From Duganella aquatilis (GTDB taxonomy: Bacteria; Pseudomonadota; Gammaproteobacteria; Burkholderiales; Burkholderiaceae_D), in NCBI RefSeq assembly GCF_009674565.1, contig NZ_WKJL01000006.1:1-64000 (forward strand): a stretch of 64,000 nucleotides of DNA. The letters run 5' to 3'. Of the stretch, positions 49,034 to 57,584 are shown piece after piece. The notes under the pieces were generated by a model. The model had not been told where the DNA came from, searched no databases, and saw only the letters and a program-made list of their open reading frames with translations. Both the position numbers and the translations under genes were made by a program. Numbering within the stretch: position 1 is the first letter of the stretch; the number at the start of each line of letters is the position of its first letter.

Positions 49034-50566
49034 TCAGGACTGCGGCTCCAGCACTTTCAGGTGCTCGACCGCGTTCTGGTTGCCGGCGTTGAGTTCCAGC
49101 GAGCGCCGGTAGTTCTTGACGGCGAGCGCTTTGTCGCCCGCCGCCTCGTACATCTCCGCCAGGCTGTCGTACAGATTCCAGCTGTCGGGATAAATGCTGA
49201 CCGCCAGCTTCATCACCTCGACCGCGTCGCCGGCGCGGCCGCTGCGCTGCAATCCATATCCCCACATATTCAACTGGCTCTCGCCGGGATGGAAGCCCGG
49301 ATCCAGCTGCCGCATGCGCTGGTACGCGGCCTGCGCCTGCGCATAACCCTTGGTATTCAGTTCCAGCGCCAGATTGTCGAAGCCGGGCGGGGTTTCCTTG
49401 CCGTGCCGCTGCTCGATGGTCATCATGTGGTGCGGCGAGCCGTTGCCGGTGGCCGGCTTTTGCAGGAAGGCCAGCGCTTGCGCGTCGTCCTTCAGATAGG
49501 CGTTGAGGAACTGCTGCACATAGCGCATGGCCCAGCTGTGGGCCACCAGCACTTCGTCGCGGCTGTAGGCGGCGTCGGGATCGCCGCTGCTGCGGCGCAG
49601 GCCGTCGGCGGAAAAATCGGCGTGGTGCATCGGCAGCATGGAGGCCAGGTAGACGTCGGCGTATTTCATGTTGTTGATAAAGCTGTAGCCGGTGGAGGTT
49701 TTTTCGTTATTCAGCACTTCCATGGATTTCGGCTGCGCCGCGATGAACAGGTAGGGCACGGCCACCCGCGCCGGCGTCACGTACGACGCCGCCTTGGCGC
49801 CGCCGTCGACAAACTCGGGGTAATAGCGGATCGAACCATCGAGGCTGACCAGGGCGCGGATGCGGTCATCCTTGGCCGCCGCGAATACGTTGGAAATGCC
49901 GCCCCAGCTGAAGCCCACCACGGCGATACGCGCCGTATCGGCTTGCGGCAGCGCGTGCGCGGAGGAGATCAAAAAGCTGATGTCGGCCGCCTGCGCTTCG
50001 ATGCCTTCGATATCCTCGGTCATCGAGCGGCCGCGCGCGCCCATGTCGGGACTGGACAGGACCACATAGCCATGGCTGGCGAGGTATTCGCACAGGTCGG
50101 CGTTTTCATGCGCGGAGGCGTTGAAGCTCGGCGCGTAAACCACTACCGGGAATTTTCCGGCCTCCGGCCTGGCGTCGCGCACCGCCCACATTTTGGCGTC
50201 CATGCCCTTTTTGGCGCCGGGATGCTGCGCCAGAAAGGCGGACCAGCGTTGTTCGATCTCCGCCGGTGCAAGGTTGTAAGTCTCTTCGGTGAGCGAGGTG
50301 CGCAGATAGTCGGCGTGCGTCACCGGCGTGCCGCCTCGCTGCGCCGGATACCAGATGATGGTTTGCACCGGCCGTGCGCGTTCGCCCTTGGTGGCCGCGC
50401 CGGTGAACAGGTCGTTGCGCGGCTTGTAGACGCGCGAATAGTCGTATTGCTGCAGCACTTTCATGCCGACGGCGTGTGGACCGCGTTTCAGCTTCAAGTC
50501 GAAATCGGCCGCCGCAAAGGCGGGCAGGGACAGCATGAACACGGCGATGCCGAACGCTAGACGCAT
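49034..50566 (-). CDS. exported alpha/beta hydrolase with C-terminal TPR repeats
   Basis: A 510-residue protein with a signal peptide (MRLAFGIAVFMLSLPAFAAA). Its alpha/beta-hydrolase (dienelactone-hydrolase-like) domain has FPVVVYAPSFNASAHENADLCEYLASHGYVVLSSPDMG and the nucleophile elbow VVGFSWGG near residue 217. After about residue 410 come TPR-like repeats (AVEVMKLAVSIYPDSWNLYDSLAEMYEAAGDKALAVKNYRRSLELNAGN). The substrate is unknown; plant-type or polyester esters are possible. It is divergent from the sigma-factor gene, sharing the region with the Fur box. Confidence 0.85.
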   Translation of the reverse strand: MRLAFGIAVFMLSLPAFAAADFDLKLKRGPHAVGMKVLQQYDYSRVYKPRNDLFTGAATKGERARPVQTIIWYPAQRGGTPVTHADYLRTSLTEETYNLAPAEIEQRWSAFLAQHPGAKKGMDAKMWAVRDARPEAGKFPVVVYAPSFNASAHENADLCEYLASHGYVVLSSPDMGARGRSMTEDIEGIEAQAADISFLISSAHALPQADTARIAVVGFSWGGISNVFAAAKDDRIRALVSLDGSIRYYPEFVDGGAKAASYVTPARVAVPYLFIAAQPKSMEVLNNEKTSTGYSFINNMKYADVYLASMLPMHHADFSADGLRRSSGDPDAAYSRDEVLVAHSWAMRYVQQFLNAYLKDDAQALAFLQKPATGNGSPHHMMTIEQRHGKETPPGFDNLALELNTKGYAQAQAAYQRMRQLDPGFHPGESQLNMWGYGLQRSGRAGDAVEVMKLAVSIYPDSWNLYDSLAEMYEAAGDKALAVKNYRRSLELNAGNQNAVEHLKVLEPQS

Positions 50567-50648
50567 GTGATATCCGATTTAAAAGGTTGTCAAAACGTGA
50601 ACCTTAGCATAAGCCGGCGATTGGCAGGCAGCTTTAATTATGCAATAA

Positions 50649-50663
50649 TGGGAATCATTCTCA
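50649..50663 (+). promoter_or_regulatory. Fur box upstream of the FecI-type sigma gene
   Basis: TGGGAATCATTCTCA is a 7-1-7 match to the Fur consensus (GAAT-N-ATTC core symmetric). It overlaps the first part of the open frame, which argues that the true sigma start lies downstream. Confidence 0.7.
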
Positions 50664-50689
50664 TTTCTTGTCCACCGATTGTGCCCACC

Positions 50690-51196
50690 GTGTCCACACT
50701 TGCGTCCTCTACCGATGATGTTGGCTCGCTGTACAGCAGCCACCACGGCTGGCTGCACAATTGGCTGTGGCGCAAGCTGGGCTGCCGCGACGGCGCCGCC
50801 GACATCGCGCACGACACCTTCGTGCGCCTGCTGGACGCCGGCACCGTCGAAACCCTGCGCGAACCGCGCGCCTATCTGAGCACCATCGCCAACGGCCTGC
50901 TGGTCAACCATTGGCGCCGCCTGACGCTGGAACGCGCCTACCTGGAAGCGCTGGCTTTGCAGGATGCGGCGCTGGAGCCGTCGCCGGAAGAGCGCGCGCT
51001 GACCCTGGAAGCGTTGATGCAGGTGGACGCCATGTTGGCCAAACTGTCGTCCAAGGCGCGCGAAGCCTTCCTGCTGTCGCAGATCGACGGCCTGACTTAC
51101 GCCGCCATCGCCGAGCACTTGCAGGTGTCCGAGCGCATGGTGAAAAAATACATGGCGCAGGCGATGCTGCAATGCCTGTTGATCAGTAATCAGTAA
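50690..51196 (+). CDS. FecI-type ECF sigma factor
   Basis: A sigma-70 region 2/region 4 protein of about 168 residues that would direct transcription of the downstream TonB receptor in a FecIRA-style circuit. Region 2 includes LYSSHHGWLHNWLWRKLGCRDGAADIAHDTFVRLLD. Region 4 includes LSSKAREAFLLSQIDGLTYAAIAEHLQVSERMVKKYMAQAM. The open frame begins at 50567, but upstream candidates overlap the Fur box. A GTG at 50690 (or at 50681) gives the family's normal length; neither has a strong ribosome site, so the start is uncertain. FecR follows with a one-base overlap (TAATG). Confidence 0.9.
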   Translation: MSTLASSTDDVGSLYSSHHGWLHNWLWRKLGCRDGAADIAHDTFVRLLDAGTVETLREPRAYLSTIANGLLVNHWRRLTLERAYLEALALQDAALEPSPEERALTLEALMQVDAMLAKLSSKAREAFLLSQIDGLTYAAIAEHLQVSERMVKKYMAQAMLQCLLISNQ

Positions 51197-52155
51197 TGGG
51201 TATGCCTGAATCAAACGCACTTGCTTTCGACGTGCTGGAACAGGCTGCGGAGTGGTTTGCCACCCTCAGCGCGCCGGACGTCAAACTCGCCGAGCGCCAG
51301 GCCTGGCAGCGCTGGCTGGACGCCGCGCCCGAACACCGCGAAGCCTGGCGCCGCGTTGAACACATCCACACCCAGCTCCATGCCTTGCCCGGCGGTCCGC
51401 TGCGCGCCGCGCTATCCGCCGCTCCGCGCAACCGCCGCCGCGCGCTGAAAACCTTGTTGCTGCTGTGCGCAGTCGGCGGCATGGGCGCACTGGTGGTTCG
51501 TCGCGAGGAGCAGGGCGGCTATCTGGCCGCACTGGGCGCGCAGCATCGCACCGCCGTCGGCGCCGTGGCGCTGCTGCCGCTGCCCGACCGCACCCAGGCC
51601 TGGCTGAACACCGACAGCGCCGCCGACCTGGCCTACGACGACAGCCAGCGCCTGATCGTGCTGCGGCGGGGCGAGATCCTGCTGCACAGCGGCGCCGACA
51701 GCCATGCGCCGGCGCGTCCGCTGGTAGTGGAGGCGCGCGGTGCGCGTCTGCGGGCGCTGGGCACGCGCTTCTCGGTACGCATGATGGAGCAGGGCACGCG
51801 CCTGGCCGTGTACGACGGCGCGGTGGAAGTCGGCGCCGGCGCCGTGGTGCCGGCCGGCGCGCAGGTCGACATCGTGGACGGCAAGGCCGGCGCCATGACG
51901 CCGGCCTCCGAGGACAGCACCGCGTGGTCGCACAAGCTGCTGATCGCCACCCAGATGCGGCTGGACGACTTCCTTGGCGAGCTGTCGCGCTATCGCCATG
52001 GTCACTTGTCCTGCGATCCGTCGCTGGCCGACCTGCGGCTGGTGGGCAGCTACCCGCTCGGCGACACCGACCAGGCGCTGGACATGCTGCAGGCCGCGCT
52101 GCCGGTGCGCATCAAGCGCACGCTGTCGTGGTGGGTGACCGTCACGCCGCGCTGA
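51196..52155 (+). CDS. FecR-type anti-sigma/sigma regulator
   Basis: A 319-residue single-pass inner-membrane protein. The cytoplasmic N-terminus carries the FecR N-terminal domain (EQAAEWFATLSAPDVKLAERQAWQRWLDAAPEHREAWRRVE, residues 15-56). A TM helix lies near 85-101. The periplasmic FecR domain follows (LPDRTQAWLNTDSAADLAYDDSQRLIVLRRGEILL, and LRALGTRFSVRMMEQGTRLAVYDGAVEV). It transmits the signal from the receptor STN domain to the sigma factor. It overlaps the sigma gene by one base and lies 2 bp before the receptor gene. Confidence 0.93.
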   Translation: MGMPESNALAFDVLEQAAEWFATLSAPDVKLAERQAWQRWLDAAPEHREAWRRVEHIHTQLHALPGGPLRAALSAAPRNRRRALKTLLLLCAVGGMGALVVRREEQGGYLAALGAQHRTAVGAVALLPLPDRTQAWLNTDSAADLAYDDSQRLIVLRRGEILLHSGADSHAPARPLVVEARGARLRALGTRFSVRMMEQGTRLAVYDGAVEVGAGAVVPAGAQVDIVDGKAGAMTPASEDSTAWSHKLLIATQMRLDDFLGELSRYRHGHLSCDPSLADLRLVGSYPLGDTDQALDMLQAALPVRIKRTLSWWVTVTPR

Positions 52156-52157
52156 CC

Positions 52158-54497
52158 ATGAAGAAGCTGTTCTTGCTGGCGTTGTTGCCATCGCTGGCGC
52201 TGGCCGCGCCGACCATCCCCGCAGGCTCGCTGGACCAGGTGCTGCGGGCTTGGACGCTGGCCAGCGGCGCGCTGCTGACCGCCGACGGCCGCCTGACCCA
52301 TGGCGTCGACAGTCCCGGCCTGGCCGAACTGTCGGCGCCGGAGCGCGACCTGGCGCGCATCCTGGCCGGCACCGGCCTGGAAGCGGTGCGCCAGCCGGAC
52401 GGCAGCTACCTGTTGCGCGCCGCCGTACCAGTTGCACCCGTTGCGCCGGCGCCGCCGATGAGCGAGGCCGAAGTACAGGCGCTGGACCGCCTGCCCGAAA
52501 TCGTCGCCCGCGCGGAACCAGTGGCCCCTTACGACGCCGTCAGCCGCTTTGCCGTCAAGGGCGGCGCCGCGCTGCGCGACACGCCGCAGGCGCTGACCAT
52601 CATCGAGGCCAGCCAGATCCGCGACCGCAACCTGCTCAGCATGGACGACCTGCTGGTCTACGTGCCCGGCGTACGTCCCAGCCTGGGCGAGGGCAACCGC
52701 GACAACGCGGTCTTCCGTGGTTATAACTCCAGCGCCGACTTCTACCTGAACGGCATGCGCGACGACGTCCAGTACTTCCGCGACTTCTACAACATCGAAA
52801 CAGTCGAAGTGCTGAAAGGCCCGAACGCCATGGCGTTGGGACGCGGCGGCTCCGGCGGCGCCGTCAACCGTGTCAGCAAGCAGGCGCAGTGGCGCGATAT
52901 CGGCGATGCCGACGTATTGCTGGGATCATGGCGGCAGCGGCGCGCCAGCGTGGACGTGGGCGCGGCGCTGAATCCGCAGCTGGCGTGGCGGCTCAACGCT
53001 GTCGACGAGGATTCCGGCTCCTTTCGCAATGACGCCTGGTTGAAACGCTACGGCGTCAGTCCGGCGCTGGCGTGGCGCGACGGCGCGAGCACCCTGGTGC
53101 AGGCCAGCTACGAGCATTTCCGCGACCGCCGCAGCACCGACCGTGGCGTACCCTCGTTCGGCGGCCGGCCGGTGGCCAGCGATCCGTCGATCTTTTTCGG
53201 CGATCCGGCGGACAGCCACAATGGCGTCGACATCGACAGCCTGACGCTGCGGCTGGAACATCAACTGGCGCCGACGCTGCAATTCAGCAGCCAGCTGCAT
53301 TACGCCGTCTACGACAAGTACTACCAGAACGTTTTCCCCGGCGGCATGGACGACAGCGCGACCGTGCGCATGCTGGGCTACGGCACCGCCACCCACCGTA
53401 GCAACCTGTTTTACCAGGCCAGCCTGGATGCCACGGTCAGTACCGGCAGCGTGCAGCACCGCCTGAGCGCCGGACTGGAACTTGGCCGCCAGCGCGCCGA
53501 CAGCGCCCGCACCACCGGCTACTTCGACACGCTGGGCACGGACGTGCGCTTCGTTTCGGTGCCGGTGTCGCAGCCGACCTTCAACCTGCCGGTCAGCTTC
53601 AGGCCATCGGCTACCGACATGGCCGCCGCCAGCACGGCGGAAAACGCCGGGCTGTATTTGCAGGATCAATTGACGCTGTCGCCGCAATGGCAGGTGGTGG
53701 CCGGCCTGCGCGCGGAAAGGCTGGATGTCGCCTTCCGCGACCTGCGCAACAATCTGCAACTGGCCAGCCATGACCGTCCGCTGTCGCCGCGCTTGGGCGT
53801 GATCTACCGTCCGCTGGTGCGGCTGTCGCTGTACGCCAGCTACAGCAAGGCCTATTCGCTGCGTGTGGGCGAGCAGATGGCGTCGCTGACGGTGGCCAAC
53901 CAGGATCTGGCGCCGGAGGTGGTGCGCAACCAGGAGATTGGCGCGCGCTGGGATGATGGCGAGCGGCTGTCGGCCAGTCTCGCGGTCTACCAGCTGCGGC
54001 GCGCCAATGTGCTGGTGGCCGATGCGGTCAACGCCGGCGAGAATCAGCTGGTCGAAGGCCAGCGCGGGCAGGGCGCGGAACTGGAACTGGCCAGCCGCAT
54101 CACGCGCGACTGGAAACTCAACGCCGGCTATGCGTGGCAGCGTTCGCGCCTGACGGCTACCCAGTCGGCGACCTCGCAGGCGGGCGCGCAGATGCCGTAT
54201 GTGCCGCGCCAGTCGCTGTCTCTGTGGAGCACACACACGCTGGCGCCGGGCCTGGACGGTGCGCTCGGCGTCATCACGCGCAGCAGCATGTTCAGCTCCA
54301 CCAGCAATCTGGTGCAGCTGCCCGGCTATGCGCGGCTGGACGCCAGCCTGTATTACCAGTTCAATCCGCGCAACCGCCTGCAGATCAGCGTCGAAAACCT
54401 GTTCGACCGGGGCTACTACGCCTCGTCTTATAACGATAACAATATCTCTCCTGGCACGCCGCGCGCGCTGCGCATCGGCCTGCACAGCCGATTCTAA
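52158..54497 (+). CDS. TonB-dependent siderophore receptor with STN signalling domain
   Basis: A 779-residue outer-membrane receptor. After a signal peptide (MKKLFLLALLPSLALAAP) there is an STN domain of about 75 residues (SLDQVLRAWTLASGALLTADGRLTHGVDSPGL), which marks signalling receptors. The plug has LRDTPQALTIIEASQIRDR and RGYNSSADFYLNGMRDDVQYFRDFYNIETVEVLKGPNAMALGRGGSGGAVNRVSK. The barrel ends LRIGLHSRF with a terminal Phe. Gene order sigma-FecR-receptor and the Fur box upstream support an iron-siderophore uptake and signalling unit. The siderophore is not identifiable. Confidence 0.95.
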   Translation: MKKLFLLALLPSLALAAPTIPAGSLDQVLRAWTLASGALLTADGRLTHGVDSPGLAELSAPERDLARILAGTGLEAVRQPDGSYLLRAAVPVAPVAPAPPMSEAEVQALDRLPEIVARAEPVAPYDAVSRFAVKGGAALRDTPQALTIIEASQIRDRNLLSMDDLLVYVPGVRPSLGEGNRDNAVFRGYNSSADFYLNGMRDDVQYFRDFYNIETVEVLKGPNAMALGRGGSGGAVNRVSKQAQWRDIGDADVLLGSWRQRRASVDVGAALNPQLAWRLNAVDEDSGSFRNDAWLKRYGVSPALAWRDGASTLVQASYEHFRDRRSTDRGVPSFGGRPVASDPSIFFGDPADSHNGVDIDSLTLRLEHQLAPTLQFSSQLHYAVYDKYYQNVFPGGMDDSATVRMLGYGTATHRSNLFYQASLDATVSTGSVQHRLSAGLELGRQRADSARTTGYFDTLGTDVRFVSVPVSQPTFNLPVSFRPSATDMAAASTAENAGLYLQDQLTLSPQWQVVAGLRAERLDVAFRDLRNNLQLASHDRPLSPRLGVIYRPLVRLSLYASYSKAYSLRVGEQMASLTVANQDLAPEVVRNQEIGARWDDGERLSASLAVYQLRRANVLVADAVNAGENQLVEGQRGQGAELELASRITRDWKLNAGYAWQRSRLTATQSATSQAGAQMPYVPRQSLSLWSTHTLAPGLDGALGVITRSSMFSSTSNLVQLPGYARLDASLYYQFNPRNRLQISVENLFDRGYYASSYNDNNISPGTPRALRIGLHSRF

Positions 54498-54506
54498 GAA
54501 GAATAA

Positions 54507-54521
54507 TAAAAATAATTCTCA
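54507..54521 (+). promoter_or_regulatory. possible Fur box before the first Fur-family gene
   Basis: TAAAAATAATTCTCA: the right half ATTCTCA equals that of the sigma-gene Fur box, the left half is weaker. It starts nine bases after the receptor stop codon and lies about 75 bp before the Fur-family start. Confidence 0.45.
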
Positions 54522-54526
54522 TTCGT

Positions 54527-54554
54527 GGTTCCCTTTTTGGAAACTCGCTTGGCA
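54527..54554 (+). repeat. leader element, copy 1 (before the first Fur-family gene)
   Basis: This stretch (GGTTCCC...CTCGCTTGGCA) matches 59209-59236 over nearly its whole length, with TCGCTTGGCA identical. Both copies sit upstream of a Fur-family paralogue, so it may be a shared regulatory element or what is left of a duplication. Confidence 0.55.
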
Positions 54555-54596
54555 TGGTAGGTACAGGACCATTGCACAGCGATAGAGGGAGATCCC

Positions 54597-55070
54597 ATGC
54601 AGCCGTCACACCACACAGCCACGCAGCAGCAGCGCGTCCAGGAATGGATGCGCAAGTCGCCATTGCGGATCACGCGCGCCCGCTCCAGCGTGGCGGCGGT
54701 GTTGTTGCGCCAGGCCGAACCAATCACCGCTGAGCTGCTGTTCCGCCGACTGCTGGATATCGGCGAGGACGTCAGCCTGGGATCGGTGTACCGCATTCTC
54801 AAGCAGATGGAGGAAGACGGCCTGGTGCTGCGCGACCGCCATGTCAGCTCGGGGGGCATCAAGGCGGTTTACGCCATCGCCAGCGTCACGGCGCCCAGCC
54901 GCGCCTACGTGTTCCGCTGCGACGTTTGTCACCGTCAGCAGCGCATCGCGGACGCGGTGCTGGCAGTGCAACTGGCGAATGTGGCGACGCTGGAAGGCTA
55001 CGCGCTGGGGACGGAAATCGTCATTCCCGCGCGCTGCCGCGACTGCGTGCCGGCCGCCGGGCAATCCTGA
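54597..55070 (+). CDS. Fur-family regulator without His-rich metal site, copy 1
   Basis: A 157-residue Fur-superfamily protein. The winged helix is clear: RVQEWMRKSPLRITRARSSVAAVLL and ITAELLFRRLLDIGEDVSLGSVYRILKQMEEDGLV. The dimerisation domain keeps the structural zinc cysteines (FRCDVC and ARCRDC). The HHDH motif just before the first CxxC, which carries the regulatory metal ligands in Fur and Zur, is replaced by APSRAYV, and the helix-3 His is a Pro. It may sense another metal, haem or nothing. It lies between two TonB receptor genes; the paralogue is at 59250. Confidence 0.88.
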   Translation: MQPSHHTATQQQRVQEWMRKSPLRITRARSSVAAVLLRQAEPITAELLFRRLLDIGEDVSLGSVYRILKQMEEDGLVLRDRHVSSGGIKAVYAIASVTAPSRAYVFRCDVCHRQQRIADAVLAVQLANVATLEGYALGTEIVIPARCRDCVPAAGQS

Positions 55071-55144
55071 ATCTTTACCTATACAGCCAGCCGGGAGCCG
55101 CGCTCCCACGCCAGCCAACAACCAAAACTGACCTACGGAAGATT

Positions 55145-57460
55145 ATGAAATCGACAGAAAAAAGCGCCGGCATCAAAAGCCGCAAGCACGAGACTCCGAA
55201 ACTGAGCCGCCTCCACGTCGCCGCGATGGCCACGCTGGCCGTGCCGCTGGCGCTGCATGCTGAAACCCTGCCGGAGCCGCAAAAGCTGCCGGAAGTGGTG
55301 GTGGACGCCACCCGCACCAGCGACTTCCAGACCACCAAATCGGCCAGCGACAAGTTCACCGCGCCGCTGCTGGATACGCCGAAATCGGTCACCGTCATCA
55401 CCTCGGAAGTGATCTCGCAAACCGGCGCCGTGTCGCTGACCGACGCGCTGCGCACCGTGCCTGGCATCACCATCGGCGCGGGCGAGGGCGGCAATCCTGT
55501 CGGCGACAATCTGTTCATCCGTGGTTATAACGCGCAGACCGACACCTATATCGACGGCATCCGCGACACCGGTTCGCAGTCGCGCGAAATCTTCGACCTG
55601 GAGCAGATCGAAGTGGTCAAAGGCCCGAATTCGGCCTACGGCGGCCGTTCGTCGGCCGGCGGCGGCATCAACCTGGTGAGCAAATCGCCGAAAGCCGAAA
55701 ACTTCAGCAACGCCAGCGTGGGCCTGGGTTCGGCCGAATACCGCCGCGCCACCGCCGACATCAACCGCGTGATCAACGACGACGTGGCGGTGCGCCTGAA
55801 CCTGATGGGCCATGACGCCCACGTGGCCGGCCGCAATGAAGTCAACGGCAACCGCTGGGGCATCGCGCCGAGCGTCACCTTCGGCATGCACTCCAATACC
55901 AAGGCCACGCTGAGCTACTACCACATGCAGTCGGACGAACTGCCGGATACCGGCATCCCGTTCAACAACCCGTTCACCAGCGGCGCCAACGTCGCCAAGA
56001 ACGGCAACGGCACGCCGATCAGCGTGCCGCGCGAGACCTTCTACGGCCTGGTCGACCGCGACTTCCGCAAGACCCAGAGCGACATCGGCACCATCGACCT
56101 GCGCCATGAATTCGCCGACGGCATGGTGCTGCGTAACGTGAGCCGCTACGGCAAGAGCGACAACGACTACATCTGGACCCAGCCGGACGACTCGAAAGGC
56201 AACACCATGTTGTACGGCACCGTATGGCGCCGCGCCAATACCCGCGTCACCAGCACCGAGTCGCTGGCCAACGCCACCAGCCTGACCGGCAGCTTCACCG
56301 CCGCCGGCATCAAGCATAGCTACACCGGCGGCGTGGAGATCAGCCGCGAAGACACGGACCGCAGCAGCTATCTGTTCGCACCGGGCACCAACAATCCGCT
56401 GACCGGCACCACCACCTGCCCTACCTCTGGCGCGGCCACGCTGTACAACTGCACCACCACCATCAACCCGAATCCGAACGATCCGTGGGTCTACACCCGC
56501 AGCGTCTCGCCGGCGCGCACCAACGTGGTGACCAACACCCGTTCGGCCTATCTGTTCGACACCGTCGAGTTCACGCCGCAATGGCTGCTGAACGTGGGCC
56601 TGCGCTGGGACGACTATCGCAGCGTGCTGGATGTGCCTATGTACACGCTGAGCGGCGTCACCACCGCCGCCTCGCACGCCGAAGTGAAGTCCAACTTCAC
56701 CAACTATCAGGCGGGCCTGGTGTATAAGCCATCGACCAACAGCAGCATCTACGTGTCCTACGGTACGTCTTCTACCCCGCCGGGCAATGACGGCGGCGAC
56801 GGCCTGGATGCGCTGAGCACCACCATCCAGAACCTGAAGCCACAGGACAGCAAGAACTATGAGCTGGGCACCAAGTGGGAAGTGCTGCCGGGCGGCCGCC
56901 TGTCGGTCAGCGGCGCCGTGTTCCAGAGCGAGATGAACAACGCCCGCGTCACCGCACCGGACGGTACCACGCAAAACGTCGGCAAGAAGACCATGAAGGG
57001 CGTGGAGCTGGGCGTCAGCGGCAACCTGACCAGGGAGTGGCAGGTCTTCGGCGGCTACACCTACCTGGATGGCAAGGTGGATGACAATGGTTCGGTCAAC
57101 GTCGGCACCACCGCGGCGCCGAACTGGCAGCCGTCGCCGTACAACGGCAACGTGTTCCCGACCACGCCGAAGAACAGCGCTTCGCTGTGGACCTCGTACG
57201 CGGTACTGCCGGGTGTCGTGATCGGCGGCGGCGTCAACTACGTATCCAAGGTGTACGCCAACATCAACAACACCAAGTACGCGCCGGGCTACAGCCGTTT
57301 CGATGCGATGGCCAGCTACGACGTCAACAAGCACATCTCGCTGCAGTTGAATATCCAGAATCTGAACGACAAGTTCTATTTCGATAAAGTCTCGTCGCCG
57401 CACTACGCCGGTGTTGGCCCCGGCCGCAGCGCTACGCTGACCGCCAACTTCAAGTACTAA
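55145..57460 (+). CDS. TonB-dependent catecholate-type siderophore receptor
   Basis: A 771-residue outer-membrane receptor resembling Fiu/catecholate receptors. The start at 55145 has GGAAG upstream; an earlier in-frame start would lie inside the regulator gene. Signal peptide near 25-39 (AMATLAVPLALHAE). The plug contains LLDTPKSVTVITSEVISQTGAVSLTDALRTVPGITIGAGEGG and RGYNAQTDTYIDGIRDTGSQSREIFDLEQIEVVKGP. The barrel ends SATLTANFKY, a terminal aromatic. There is no STN domain, so it is a plain transporter. A terminator follows 14 bp later. PiuC and Fur-like regulators nearby fit iron limitation. Confidence 0.94.
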   Translation: MKSTEKSAGIKSRKHETPKLSRLHVAAMATLAVPLALHAETLPEPQKLPEVVVDATRTSDFQTTKSASDKFTAPLLDTPKSVTVITSEVISQTGAVSLTDALRTVPGITIGAGEGGNPVGDNLFIRGYNAQTDTYIDGIRDTGSQSREIFDLEQIEVVKGPNSAYGGRSSAGGGINLVSKSPKAENFSNASVGLGSAEYRRATADINRVINDDVAVRLNLMGHDAHVAGRNEVNGNRWGIAPSVTFGMHSNTKATLSYYHMQSDELPDTGIPFNNPFTSGANVAKNGNGTPISVPRETFYGLVDRDFRKTQSDIGTIDLRHEFADGMVLRNVSRYGKSDNDYIWTQPDDSKGNTMLYGTVWRRANTRVTSTESLANATSLTGSFTAAGIKHSYTGGVEISREDTDRSSYLFAPGTNNPLTGTTTCPTSGAATLYNCTTTINPNPNDPWVYTRSVSPARTNVVTNTRSAYLFDTVEFTPQWLLNVGLRWDDYRSVLDVPMYTLSGVTTAASHAEVKSNFTNYQAGLVYKPSTNSSIYVSYGTSSTPPGNDGGDGLDALSTTIQNLKPQDSKNYELGTKWEVLPGGRLSVSGAVFQSEMNNARVTAPDGTTQNVGKKTMKGVELGVSGNLTREWQVFGGYTYLDGKVDDNGSVNVGTTAAPNWQPSPYNGNVFPTTPKNSASLWTSYAVLPGVVIGGGVNYVSKVYANINNTKYAPGYSRFDAMASYDVNKHISLQLNIQNLNDKFYFDKVSSPHYAGVGPGRSATLTANFKY

Positions 57461-57474
57461 TCGTTGTATCCCTC

Positions 57475-57503
57475 AAAAGCCCGCGTCAAGCGGGCTTTTT
57501 TTT
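57475..57503 (+). terminator. intrinsic terminator after the catecholate receptor
   Basis: AAAAGCCCGC / GCGGGCTTTT is a 10-bp stem with a GTCAA loop, followed by further Ts. It closes the receptor transcript. Confidence 0.93.
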
Positions 57504-57529
57504 GCGTGTGCGGCGTACTTTTAACACGC

Positions 57530-57567
57530 GGTTAATTGTTTATCGAATAAACTGCGAACAATTAACC
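57530..57567 (+). promoter_or_regulatory. 11-bp perfect inverted repeat before the ArnT-like gene
   Basis: GGTTAATTGTT (57530-57540) and AACAATTAACC (57557-57567) form a perfect inverted repeat with a 16-bp spacer, ending 17 bp before the start codon. TTAA cores at 57521-57524 and 57532-57535 are 11 bp apart, the spacing of PmrA-type direct repeats. A regulator site or an mRNA hairpin over the translation start are both possible. Confidence 0.55.
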
Positions 57568-57584
57568 TACTTTCACGCTGCTCA

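Noticed and set aside
50567..50689. Start of the sigma-factor gene at the first ATG of the open frame
   Set aside because: Those codons overlap the Fur box and would add a hydrophobic stretch unlike the family. A downstream GTG gives the normal N-terminus.
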